From NCBI GenBank assembly GCA_947085425.1, contig CAMTWK010000004.1:1-64000 (forward strand): a stretch of DNA of 64,000 nucleotides, given 5' to 3'. Below, piece after piece: positions 51,085-59,379 of the stretch. Position numbers and translations under genes: made by a program. Position 1 is the first letter of the stretch, and each line of letters begins with the position of its first letter. The stretch is from UKL13-2 sp947085425 (GTDB taxonomy: Bacteria; Pseudomonadota; Gammaproteobacteria; Burkholderiales; Usitatibacteraceae). Below the pieces are notes generated by a model. That model saw only the letters and a program-made list of their open reading frames with translations. It did not search any database and was not told where the DNA came from.

Positions 51085-53325
51085 TCAATGAGATGGGGGT
51101 TGTTTTGGGTAAGCAGGTGTGTTGTCCGGTTTCACCAGCAACGACACCACAGTCGATAACAAGGTTGCAAAACTGCCCTCACCACGTGTCCAGTTATTGA
51201 GCGCCTTGCCCACCGCCAATTTGCCCACCGTGGCGGTCGAGCGTTTGTAGACACCGGCGGCAAATTTGTTTGCCTCACCGAGTGTCGGGTAAGTGTGAAT
51301 AGTGGCGAGGATACCTTCCAAACCAAAGCCGTGTTTCATCGCCGCGACAAATTCAATCAACAAATCACCGGCGTGTTCACCCACAATAGTCGCGCCTAAA
51401 ATTTTGTCCGAGCCTTTGGGTGTGATCACCTTCACAAAGCCGTGTGCTTCACCATCGGCAATCGCCCTATCGAGATCATCGATACCATACACATGTACAT
51501 CGTGGTCGATGCCCTGTTCCTTGGCTTCCTGTTCATTAATGCCCACCCGCGCCACTTCCGGATCGGTAAACGTTGCCCATGGCACCACCGAATAATCAAC
51601 CTTGAATTTTTTGAATGTGCCGAACAACGCATTCACGGCTGTGTACCACGCCATATGTGAGGCGGTGTGGGTGAATTGATACGGACCGGCCACATCACCG
51701 CAGGCAAAAATATTCGGGTAAATCGTCTCCAGATAGTCGTTGGTTTCCACCACCTTTTTGGCGGGAATGCCCAACTCCTCAAGGCCGAATCCAGTGGTGT
51801 TGGCAATACGGCCGACGGCACACAAAATTTCATCAAAGGCGATACGTTTGGTTTGTTTGCCACTGGCACCATCGTGCTCCACCACCAAAAACTTTTCGCC
51901 GTTCTCCACCACCACGGCGGTGGCTTTATGGTTGTCCAATACCGTCACACCTTCGCGCTCAAATTTTTGTTTGACGATGGCCGAGACTTCAACATCTTCG
52001 CGCAACATGATGCGCGGCATCATTTCAACCTGGGTCACCTGACTGCCAAAGCGCGCAAAACATTGTGTCAGTTCACAACCGATCGGCCCGCCGCCCAGTA
52101 CCACCAAACGTTTTGGCAAGGTGCGGAGTTGCCAGACGTTGTCAGAGGTGAGCGGTTTTGCTTCCGCCAAGCCGGGGATCTGCGGCACAAACGGCCGTGC
52201 ACCGGTGGCGATGACAATGTTTTTGGTCGTCAAGCGTTGTGTGTGGCCGTCTTCATGGGTGATTTCCACTTCCCACGGCGAAATAATTTTGCCGGTGCCT
52301 TTGATACAGTCCACACCCAGCGATGTGTAACGCGCCACCGAATCGTGTGGTTCGATGGCGTCCACCACGCGTGACACCCGTTCCATCACCCCGGCAAAAT
52401 CCCACTCGGCGCTGGCCGATATAAAACCAAACTCTTTGGCACGCGAAATATGGTTGAGCAATTTGGCGGCACGGATCAACGCCTTGGAGGGCACACAACC
52501 GGTGTTTAAACAATCACCGCCCATTTTGTGTTTCTCAATCAAGGTGACTTTTGCTTTCACCGCAGCGGCGATGTAACTGGTCACCAGTCCGGCCGAGCCG
52601 GCACCGATCACCACCAGGTTGCGATCAAAGTGTGCCGGCTTTTTATCCGCCCACGCCGCATAAACTTTTTTGGCCTTGATACGGTCAAGAATTTTTTTGG
52701 CGATGATCGGAAAAATGCCGAGCAGCACAAACGCCAAACCAAGTTGCCACGACAACTTGAATTGGCCGAGTTGGGTGCCGGCGTACACATAAACAATCGT
52801 GCCGGCAAACATGCCGACCTGACTCACCCAATAAAACGTCCAGGTGCGGATTTTGGTCAGGCCCATTGCCAGATTCACCAGAAAAAACGGCACGGCAGGC
52901 ACCAGACGCAGCGCAAACAAATAAAACGCGCCCTCTTTGGCGACACCCTCATTCAAGGTTTTGAGTTTATTGCCGTATTTGTTTTGTACCCAGTCGCCGA
53001 TGACAAAACGCGAAATCAAAAACGCCAGCGTCGCACCGATGGTCGAGGCAAACGACACCACAATCACGCCGGTGGTCACGCCAAATACCGCCCCACCCAC
53101 CAGGGTCAGAATCGCCGCACCCGGAAGTGACGTGGCCGCCATCAGCACGTAGATCACAAAGTAGATGCCAATGGTTAAGACAGGATTGGCGACATAAGTG
53201 TTGTTGATGGCCTGCTGTTGCGCACGAAAATAGTCGAGACTAAAAAATTGGCGGAGATCAAAAATAAAAAACGCGGCGACCAGCGCGATCAAAACAAGCA
53301 ATACCATCCATTGGCTTTTTTTCAT
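51085..53325 (-). CDS. VTT (TVP38/TMEM64) membrane domain fused to a mercuric-reductase-like flavoprotein disulfide reductase
   Basis: A 746-residue fusion. Residues about 1-225 are a DedA/VTT membrane domain (PGAAILTLVGGAVFGVTTGVIVVSFASTIGATLAFLISRFVIG). From about 235 a complete class I pyridine nucleotide-disulfide oxidoreductase follows: NLVVIGAGSAGLV, the redox pair in GGDCLNTGCVPSKAL, a second NAD(P) fold VVLGGGPIGCELTQCF, FACGDVAG and a C-terminal dimer domain with HTYPTLGEA. The MerA C-terminal Cys pair is missing, so mercury reduction is unlikely. The architecture suggests a membrane-tethered reductase; substrate unknown. Confidence 0.92.
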   Translation of the reverse strand: MKKSQWMVLLVLIALVAAFFIFDLRQFFSLDYFRAQQQAINNTYVANPVLTIGIYFVIYVLMAATSLPGAAILTLVGGAVFGVTTGVIVVSFASTIGATLAFLISRFVIGDWVQNKYGNKLKTLNEGVAKEGAFYLFALRLVPAVPFFLVNLAMGLTKIRTWTFYWVSQVGMFAGTIVYVYAGTQLGQFKLSWQLGLAFVLLGIFPIIAKKILDRIKAKKVYAAWADKKPAHFDRNLVVIGAGSAGLVTSYIAAAVKAKVTLIEKHKMGGDCLNTGCVPSKALIRAAKLLNHISRAKEFGFISASAEWDFAGVMERVSRVVDAIEPHDSVARYTSLGVDCIKGTGKIISPWEVEITHEDGHTQRLTTKNIVIATGARPFVPQIPGLAEAKPLTSDNVWQLRTLPKRLVVLGGGPIGCELTQCFARFGSQVTQVEMMPRIMLREDVEVSAIVKQKFEREGVTVLDNHKATAVVVENGEKFLVVEHDGASGKQTKRIAFDEILCAVGRIANTTGFGLEELGIPAKKVVETNDYLETIYPNIFACGDVAGPYQFTHTASHMAWYTAVNALFGTFKKFKVDYSVVPWATFTDPEVARVGINEQEAKEQGIDHDVHVYGIDDLDRAIADGEAHGFVKVITPKGSDKILGATIVGEHAGDLLIEFVAAMKHGFGLEGILATIHTYPTLGEANKFAAGVYKRSTATVGKLAVGKALNNWTRGEGSFATLLSTVVSLLVKPDNTPAYPKQPPSH

Positions 53326-53407
53326 TGTTCTTCCTGAGGTGCAAGCGTGCAGTGTGATTCAAATAGAAATGGTCTGGCGTAAGTCTGGCCGTGCATCATA
53401 AAACTTG

Positions 53408-54376
53408 CTACGCGCACATGGAGGGTGCCCGTACCAAACCCAACGCGTGTGGTGGTGCATAGGCCGGGCCACGGCTGATGCGAGAAAAATACGACACATG
53501 TGCCGCCGATCCCGCCGGCCAATTATTCAAAAACGTTTTTTGAAAAACATTGTGTGGGTAATGTACGGGCAGGGCGTCGATATGGATGCCACGGATCACT
53601 TCGCCGTATTGCGCCACACCTTCGGCCAAGGGGTAAATCGAAATCCTGCTGATCAAACCATATTGGGTACCGGCAAAATTGGGCATGCCAGCCGCGCCAT
53701 TGTTGATGACAAACCGGCGCGCATCACCGGTGCCGCCGGTACCAAATCGCCGAAATGTAGGCAGGCAGGTGTGGCTGGAAGCAAAGCCGGCCAGATTATT
53801 TTCATGGCAAATTTGTTTCAGCCAGTCGACGTTGTTTGGTTCGTGCAGGGAGTTGTGGGCAAAACGCCAACCGGCCAACGACTCGGCATCCCCATGCACA
53901 ATGCCGATGCGTTGCCCGCCAACTTCGGCCAGCAGATGCATTGGCAGCGCTGCCAATCGATCTGCCGTGGCCGGTGTGGCGCGTGCGGTACCCCGCAGGC
54001 TGCGCATGATGGTGTTTGATCGTTCGACGTCATCGTCGTCAACATAGTCGGGGTAGGCGCAACCGCAACCGGAATCATCCGCGTCGGCGGCAAATTCGGT
54101 TTCAACATTGCCGCGTAGCGCAATGTGTTTAAGCACTTCAACATTGATGGTCTCGAATCCAGCCGGGTCGATATTGAACCAATTAAAGTCGCCGTTAAAA
54201 ATCAACAGTGGTTTAACCGTTTCACGCGCAGCCATTTCCAGAATGGATTGCAGTGCACCGACATTGCCGTACAAGCCACCGATTACGTAGATCGTTTTGG
54301 CGCGCTCATCCGCCGGGCGAGAAAACACGCTTGGTGAATAACGATAGTGGAGGGGACACGAGCGGCCGGGTGTCAT
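53408..54376 (-). CDS. Metallophosphoesterase-like protein
   Basis: About 322 residues. The calcineurin-like pattern is partly seen: IYVIGGLYGNVGALQSIL (GG-YGN, where the usual first motif is GDXHG), LLIFNGDFNWFN (GDXX), ALRGNVETEF (GNXE) and IGIVHGDAESLAGW with a later SSHTCLPT. The first metal motif departs from GDXH, so activity is uncertain. I take ATG at 54376; a longer TTG frame to 54445 is possible. A similar phosphoesterase is often seen next to ArsS-type genes. Confidence 0.75.
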   Translation of the reverse strand: MTPGRSCPLHYRYSPSVFSRPADERAKTIYVIGGLYGNVGALQSILEMAARETVKPLLIFNGDFNWFNIDPAGFETINVEVLKHIALRGNVETEFAADADDSGCGCAYPDYVDDDDVERSNTIMRSLRGTARATPATADRLAALPMHLLAEVGGQRIGIVHGDAESLAGWRFAHNSLHEPNNVDWLKQICHENNLAGFASSHTCLPTFRRFGTGGTGDARRFVINNGAAGMPNFAGTQYGLISRISIYPLAEGVAQYGEVIRGIHIDALPVHYPHNVFQKTFLNNWPAGSAAHVSYFSRISRGPAYAPPHALGLVRAPSMCA

Positions 54377-54457
54377 ATCGACTTTTTTTGAAAAGCGTTT
54401 ATTGGCGGGTAAATTGGAGCAAAAATAGCTGAAACTGCCCGCCAAATCCAGACTTTG

Positions 54458-55483
54458 TTATTCAGCAGCGGCAAGTGCACGCTCGTTGCCAACCACGGTT
54501 TGCACATCCGCTTCCAGCGCACCGCCACAGCTCGACCCTTGCCCCGCCGTGCAGCCGTAACAATGGTCTTTGACAACAATCGGATTACCGAGCAAATCAA
54601 CATTCATTAATTCACGCAAATGTATTTTTAGTGCGCTCTCGAGGGTGCCGGCCATATGCAACGGCAGCGCGAGCATTTGATTAAAGTCGCAGTCGTACAC
54701 ATAACCCTGATAGTCAACCGACAATAAGGTACGACACATCACGTTGTCCAAATTGGCCGCCTGAAAATTGGCCACCAACAAATCCATATAACCTTCAAAT
54801 TCGCCCTTGGAAATCAGTGTCGAACCAAAACGCTTGATCGGCATATTGGTGATGGTGAACAGTTGATTAAAGTGAATATTAAAGTTGGACAGCAGCAAAC
54901 GATGGTAATCGGCTTCGAGCGCCTCCTGCGGCGGGGGTAACTTCGGCCCCTGCGGGTTAAACACCAGATTCAAAATCAAATTGGAGCCGGGCATGCCATA
55001 GCCGAGAACGTTGAGTTTGTTCAGTGCAACAATTGACGCCTCAAACACACCATCACCGCGTTGTTTATCCACGTTGTCCTGGCTATAACAAGGCAGCGAC
55101 GCGACAATCTCCACACCTTCTGCGGCAAGAAACTCGGCCATGTGTTCGTAACCCGGCTCTTCGAGAATCGTCAGGTTGCAACGATCAATCACCCGTACCC
55201 CCATCGCGCGCGCGGCACGTACCAGGGTACAAAAATGTTCATTCATTTCCGGCGCGCCGCCGGTTAAATCCAGCAGCTTCACTTTTGAGGCGCGCATAAA
55301 AACAATCACATCCTCAATGGTCTCGGCCGACATCATCTCGGTGCGGTCCGGACTGGAATTAACGTGGCAATGAAAACACGACTGATTGCACTTATAACCG
55401 AGGTTGACCTGCAGGGTTTCCAAAGATTGACGTTGAATGTGCGGAAATCCGCGTGATTTCATTAAATGCAGGGTTTGGTGCAT
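54458..55483 (-). CDS. arsS: ArsS-type radical SAM protein (radical SAM/Cys-rich, DUF3641)
   Basis: A 341-residue enzyme. C32, C36 and C39 (CNQSCFHC) bind the radical-SAM cluster; LLDLTGGAPEMN is the SAM-contacting strand. The C-terminal domain is Cys-rich: MCRTLLSVDYQGYVYDCDFN and DHCYGCTAGQGSSCGG, characteristic of the ArsS/DUF3641 family. ArsS is thought to join arsenic to a deoxyadenosyl group in arsenosugar synthesis; related proteins occur without arsenic genes, so the real substrate here is open. No arsM is in the window. Confidence 0.92.
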   Translation of the reverse strand: MHQTLHLMKSRGFPHIQRQSLETLQVNLGYKCNQSCFHCHVNSSPDRTEMMSAETIEDVIVFMRASKVKLLDLTGGAPEMNEHFCTLVRAARAMGVRVIDRCNLTILEEPGYEHMAEFLAAEGVEIVASLPCYSQDNVDKQRGDGVFEASIVALNKLNVLGYGMPGSNLILNLVFNPQGPKLPPPQEALEADYHRLLLSNFNIHFNQLFTITNMPIKRFGSTLISKGEFEGYMDLLVANFQAANLDNVMCRTLLSVDYQGYVYDCDFNQMLALPLHMAGTLESALKIHLRELMNVDLLGNPIVVKDHCYGCTAGQGSSCGGALEADVQTVVGNERALAAAE

Positions 55484-55595
55484 GTTGGTCTCGACAATGT
55501 CTTAAAAATGCCACTTGATGCCAAATGATACGTTGATGCGCACCAATCGGATGCAGTCAGCATGAAAAGGATGGTGGCGGGAATAAGCAAGCCTA

Positions 55596-56258
55596 TTAAA
55601 TAAAGCGCGCAATCTCGTCAAGCGGTTTGCGGGTGATATCCGGCACGGTCGCATCGTCCGCCGGATAACCGACCACCATCAACACAAACGGCCGCTCGTT
55701 TTCAGGGCGACCAACAATCGAATTGAGAAAGGCCATCGGGCTGGGTGTGTGGGTGAGGGTGGCCAGACCAGCGTGATGTAACGCCGCGATCAAAAAGCCG
55801 GTGGCAATGCCCACCGAATCAATCGGGTAATAACGTTTTTCCTTGCTGCCATCGGCGGCAAATGCATACGCCTCAAAAAACACCGCGATCAACCACGGCG
55901 CGGTTTCGAGAAATGGTTTGTCGGCATCGGTACCCAATGGTGCCAACGCCGCACGCCAGGCATCGGTGGCACGGTGCTCGTAAAACTCACGCTCTTCGGC
56001 CTCGGCGGCGACACGAATGGTTTTTTTGATTTCCGCATCGGATATCGCCACAAACCGCCACGGCTGTTGATTGGCACCACTCGGCGCACAACCCGCCGCG
56101 AGGATACATTTCTCAATAATTTTACGTTGCACCGGCTTCGCTGAAAAATCACGCACTGTGCGGCGGTGTTTAATCTCGGCGTAAAAATCATCCGCTCGGG
56201 TTTGCATCGACTCGGCGGAATGAGAAACAAAATCCAGCGGGATGTGCGGGTAGGTCAT
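55596..56258 (-). CDS. Nitroreductase-family flavoprotein
   Basis: A 220-residue FMN-dependent oxidoreductase. RRTVRDFSAKPV binds FMN, and CAPSGANQQPWRFVAI plus VGIATGFLIAALHHAGLATLTHTPSPM match the iodotyrosine-deiodinase/BluB-like branch. The substrate cannot be read. It is between tkt (five-base gap) and arsS (112-base gap), so it may belong to either unit. Confidence 0.9.
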   Translation of the reverse strand: MTYPHIPLDFVSHSAESMQTRADDFYAEIKHRRTVRDFSAKPVQRKIIEKCILAAGCAPSGANQQPWRFVAISDAEIKKTIRVAAEAEEREFYEHRATDAWRAALAPLGTDADKPFLETAPWLIAVFFEAYAFAADGSKEKRYYPIDSVGIATGFLIAALHHAGLATLTHTPSPMAFLNSIVGRPENERPFVLMVVGYPADDATVPDITRKPLDEIARFI

Positions 56259-56263
56259 GTGAT

Positions 56264-58267
56264 CTACAAAACACCCTTCACGGCTTTGATCAGCCCTTCA
56301 GTGGTGATGCCGAAGTGTTGGTACAACACCGGCGCCGGGGCGGATTCACCAAAGGTGTCGATGCCGATGACTGCGCCATCGAGGCCGACATATTTGCGCC
56401 AGGTGTCGGTGATGCCGGCTTCAATCGCCACACGTGGAATCCCTGTAGGCAATACTTCTTCTTTGTACGCGGCTTTTTGTCTGTCGAATTGATAGGTCGA
56501 GGGCATGGATACCACGCGCACATAAATTCCTTCGGCTTCGAGCGTTTTTTGCGCTTCCATGGCGAGGGAAACTTCGGTGCCGGTGGCGATGATGACGGCA
56601 AATACCGCGCCGTGTTCACGTGACAACACGTAGCCACCACGGGCGATGTTTTCCACCGTGGTGGCGTTGCGAATTTGAAACGGCGAATTTTGCCGGGAGT
56701 AAATTAAACAGGTCGGACCGGTTTGGCGTGCCAATGCGCTACCCCATGCCACGGCCGCTTCGGTGGTGTCACACGGCCGCCACACATCCATATTGGGGAT
56801 CAATCGCAGGCAGGCAATGTGCTCGACCGATTGATGGGTCGGGCCGTCTTCACCGAGGCCGATCGAGTCGTGGGTGAACACCGAAATATTGCGTATCTTC
56901 ATCAACGCGGCCATGCGTAACGCATTGCGTGAGTAGTCGCTGAAGGTGAGGAAGGTGCCGTGATAGGCAATAAAGCCGCCGTGTAACGCCAGCCCGTTGA
57001 CAATCGCGGTCATGCCAAATTCACGCACACCATAATTGATGTAATTGCCGCCCTCGGTGGCGGACAACGCTTTGGTGCCACTCCAATTGGTCAGATTCGA
57101 GCCGGTCAAGTCGGCCGAGCCACCGAGCATTTCCGGCAGGTGTGCAGCGAAACCTTCGATGGCGATTTGTGAGGCCTTGCGGGTGGCCACCGTCTCCTGT
57201 TTCTCCACCGCCTTGGCGACGATTGCATCGGCGATCTTGCCAAAGCCGGCGGGCAAGTTACCCGCCATACGCCGCGTGAATTCTTTGGCGAACTCGGGAT
57301 GGGCGTGTTGATACGCCGTAAACACCGCATGCCATTGCGCCTCGACGGCCGCGCCCTTGTGGGTGGCGTCCCACGCGTCGTAAATATTTTGCGGAATCTC
57401 AAACGGCGCGTGTGGCCAGCCGATGGCTTCACGGGTGGCGGCGATTTCTTTGTCGCCGAGTGCCGCGCCGTGTACCTTGTCGGTGCCCGCCAGATTCGGC
57501 GCGCCTTTGCCGATGATGGTTTTGCAGCAAATTAATGTTGGTTTGCTGTTTTGTGATTTGGCTTCGGCAATGGCGCCATCAATCGCATCGGCGTTGTGGC
57601 CATCGACATTCGGGATCACATTCCAACCATAGGCGGCAAAACGCATGGGGGTATTGTCGCGAAACCAGCCTTCGACTTTGCCGTCAATCGAAATGCCGTT
57701 GTCGTCATAAAACAAAATCAGTTTGCCCAAACCCAAGGTACCGGCTAGTCCACAGACTTCGTGTGAAATACCTTCCATCAGACAGCCGTCACCGGCAAAC
57801 ACGTAGGTGTAATGGTCAACAATATTTAAGCCGTCGCGGTTGAAGGTGCGTGCGAGTTCACGCTCGGCAATCGCCATCCCGACCGCATTCGCCAAGCCCT
57901 GGCCGAGCGGTCCGGTGGTGGTTTCCACGCCTGGCGTGATGCCGTATTCTGGATGGCCGGCGGTTTTGGAATGCAACTGGCGGAAGTTTTTGATTTCTTC
58001 CATCGGCAAATCGTAGCCGGTCAGATGCAACAACGAATACATCAGCATCGAGCCGTGGCCGTTGGAGAGCACAAACCGGTCGCGGTTCGGCCACTGCGGA
58101 TTTTTCGGGTTGTGCACAAGATGGCCGCGCCACAACACTTCGGCGATTTCGGCCATGCCCATGGGGGCACCGGGGTGCCCTGAATTGGCTTTCTGCACGG
58201 CATCCATCGAAAGGGCGCGGATGGCGTTGGTAATGTCGGCTCGGGAGGGTTGGCTGGCTTGGGTCAT
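56264..58267 (-). CDS. tkt: Transketolase
   Basis: A 667-residue thiamine-diphosphate enzyme of the pentose phosphate pathway. Typical parts: ANSGHPGAPMGMAEIAEVLW, the TPP motif GDGCLMEGISHEVCGLAGTL … DDNGISIDG, and the C-terminal half with FTHDSIGLGEDGPTHQSVEH. Full length. Transcribed away from the speD stub. Confidence 0.97.
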   Translation of the reverse strand: MTQASQPSRADITNAIRALSMDAVQKANSGHPGAPMGMAEIAEVLWRGHLVHNPKNPQWPNRDRFVLSNGHGSMLMYSLLHLTGYDLPMEEIKNFRQLHSKTAGHPEYGITPGVETTTGPLGQGLANAVGMAIAERELARTFNRDGLNIVDHYTYVFAGDGCLMEGISHEVCGLAGTLGLGKLILFYDDNGISIDGKVEGWFRDNTPMRFAAYGWNVIPNVDGHNADAIDGAIAEAKSQNSKPTLICCKTIIGKGAPNLAGTDKVHGAALGDKEIAATREAIGWPHAPFEIPQNIYDAWDATHKGAAVEAQWHAVFTAYQHAHPEFAKEFTRRMAGNLPAGFGKIADAIVAKAVEKQETVATRKASQIAIEGFAAHLPEMLGGSADLTGSNLTNWSGTKALSATEGGNYINYGVREFGMTAIVNGLALHGGFIAYHGTFLTFSDYSRNALRMAALMKIRNISVFTHDSIGLGEDGPTHQSVEHIACLRLIPNMDVWRPCDTTEAAVAWGSALARQTGPTCLIYSRQNSPFQIRNATTVENIARGGYVLSREHGAVFAVIIATGTEVSLAMEAQKTLEAEGIYVRVVSMPSTYQFDRQKAAYKEEVLPTGIPRVAIEAGITDTWRKYVGLDGAVIGIDTFGESAPAPVLYQHFGITTEGLIKAVKGVL

Positions 58268-58377
58268 GGCGGCGAGGGCAGAATATGAAATGGCAGAGGG
58301 AAGCTGGAATTATAATGGACGCCAGTGTGTGACCCCAAGCGCCCGGTGGTCGAATGCGGAAAACAAGGGAATAAATA

Positions 58378-58461
58378 TGCAGGGATTACACATCATCGCG
58401 GATTTGTATCAGTGTCCGCCAAGTGAATTTTTGACGTCTGCGCCGGCATTGCGCCAATGAC
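58378..58461 (+). pseudogene. Stub of adenosylmethionine decarboxylase (speD-like)
   Basis: After AAGGGA, an ATG begins MQGLHIIADLYQCPP… of 27 codons, then TGA. This looks like the N-terminus of betaproteobacterial SpeD, usually about 130-140 residues. No further SpeD sequence is found in any frame before rsmE at 58511. Either a decayed gene or a tiny ORF; the similarity rests on about 12 residues. Confidence 0.45.
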
Positions 58462-58510
58462 CCGTGGCAGCCGCTCCATCCTGTTAATTCATTAAATTGA
58501 TCGATTAATC

Positions 58511-59275
58511 ATGCCCCCGCGCTTTTATTGCCAAACTATCCTGCCGCGCCAAAATTTTCCCCAATCCATTGTGCTCGATGACGAATGTGCACGCCATGTG
58601 CGGGTGTTGCGCTTGGCGGAAGGTGACGCCATCACCCTGTTCGACGGCGCGGGTGATCAGGCTTCCACTCCGGGTGAAGCAACGGCGGTGATTAAAACCA
58701 TCGACAAACGCAGCATCCAGGTTGAAATCACCGCTTGGCATGTGGCGCAACGCGAGTCGCCGCTTGATGTGACCTTGATGCAAGCGCTTGCCACCGGCGA
58801 CAAAATGGATTTGATTATTCAAAAGGCGGTGGAGTTGGGGGTGACGAATCTGCTGCCGTTTCGTAGCACCCGCAGCACGTTGAAATTAGACGCTGAGCGC
58901 GCCGAAAAAAGAGTGTTGCATTGGCAGGGCGTGGCCGTGGCCGCGTGTGAGCAGTGTGGCCGCAACGTGGTGCCAACCGTGAGTGACGTGCAGTCGTTTG
59001 ATCAAACGCTAACATCCACACGCTGTTTGGGCATATTGCACCCCGAAAGTGGCGTGCATAAACGAGTTTCATTATTGGTCTGGGCGCAGGCAAATGCCGG
59101 TAAACCACTTGCATTATTGGTCGGCCCGGAGGGCGGTTTTAGCGATGTTGAGGTTGCCGCTGCGGTGGCCAAAGGCGCAACAGTCGTGTCGCTCGGCCCG
59201 CGTGTATTGCGCACCGAAACAGCCGGTTTGGCGGCGTTGGCTATTTTGCAATCGACGCTGGGTGACCTAGGCTGA
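58511..59275 (+). CDS. rsmE: 16S rRNA (uracil1498-N3)-methyltransferase
   Basis: A 254-residue SPOUT-class enzyme. PUA-like N-terminus (HVRVLRLAEGDAITLFDG), then the methyltransferase part with MDLIIQKAVELGVTNLLPF and the knot LLVGPEGGFSDVEVAAA … LGPRVLRTETAGLAALAIL. Methylates U1498 in the small ribosomal subunit. Confidence 0.96.
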   Translation: MPPRFYCQTILPRQNFPQSIVLDDECARHVRVLRLAEGDAITLFDGAGDQASTPGEATAVIKTIDKRSIQVEITAWHVAQRESPLDVTLMQALATGDKMDLIIQKAVELGVTNLLPFRSTRSTLKLDAERAEKRVLHWQGVAVAACEQCGRNVVPTVSDVQSFDQTLTSTRCLGILHPESGVHKRVSLLVWAQANAGKPLALLVGPEGGFSDVEVAAAVAKGATVVSLGPRVLRTETAGLAALAILQSTLGDLG

Positions 59276-59379
59276 TAAAATTCGGGCTGACCCGGCAATG
59301 GCTGCCGACACCCAAATTGTTTTAAGCTGTATTTTTATGACCTCGACATTCGAGGCGACCTTCACCCCGTTCTTACCCC

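Noticed and set aside
51667..52374. A 235-codon plus-strand frame opposite the VTT-flavoprotein
   Set aside because: Opposite an intact reductase domain, with no motifs or start signal.
51085..53325. Annotation as mercuric reductase (merA)
   Set aside because: The C-terminal cysteine pair and N-terminal heavy-metal domain are absent, and no mer genes are adjacent.
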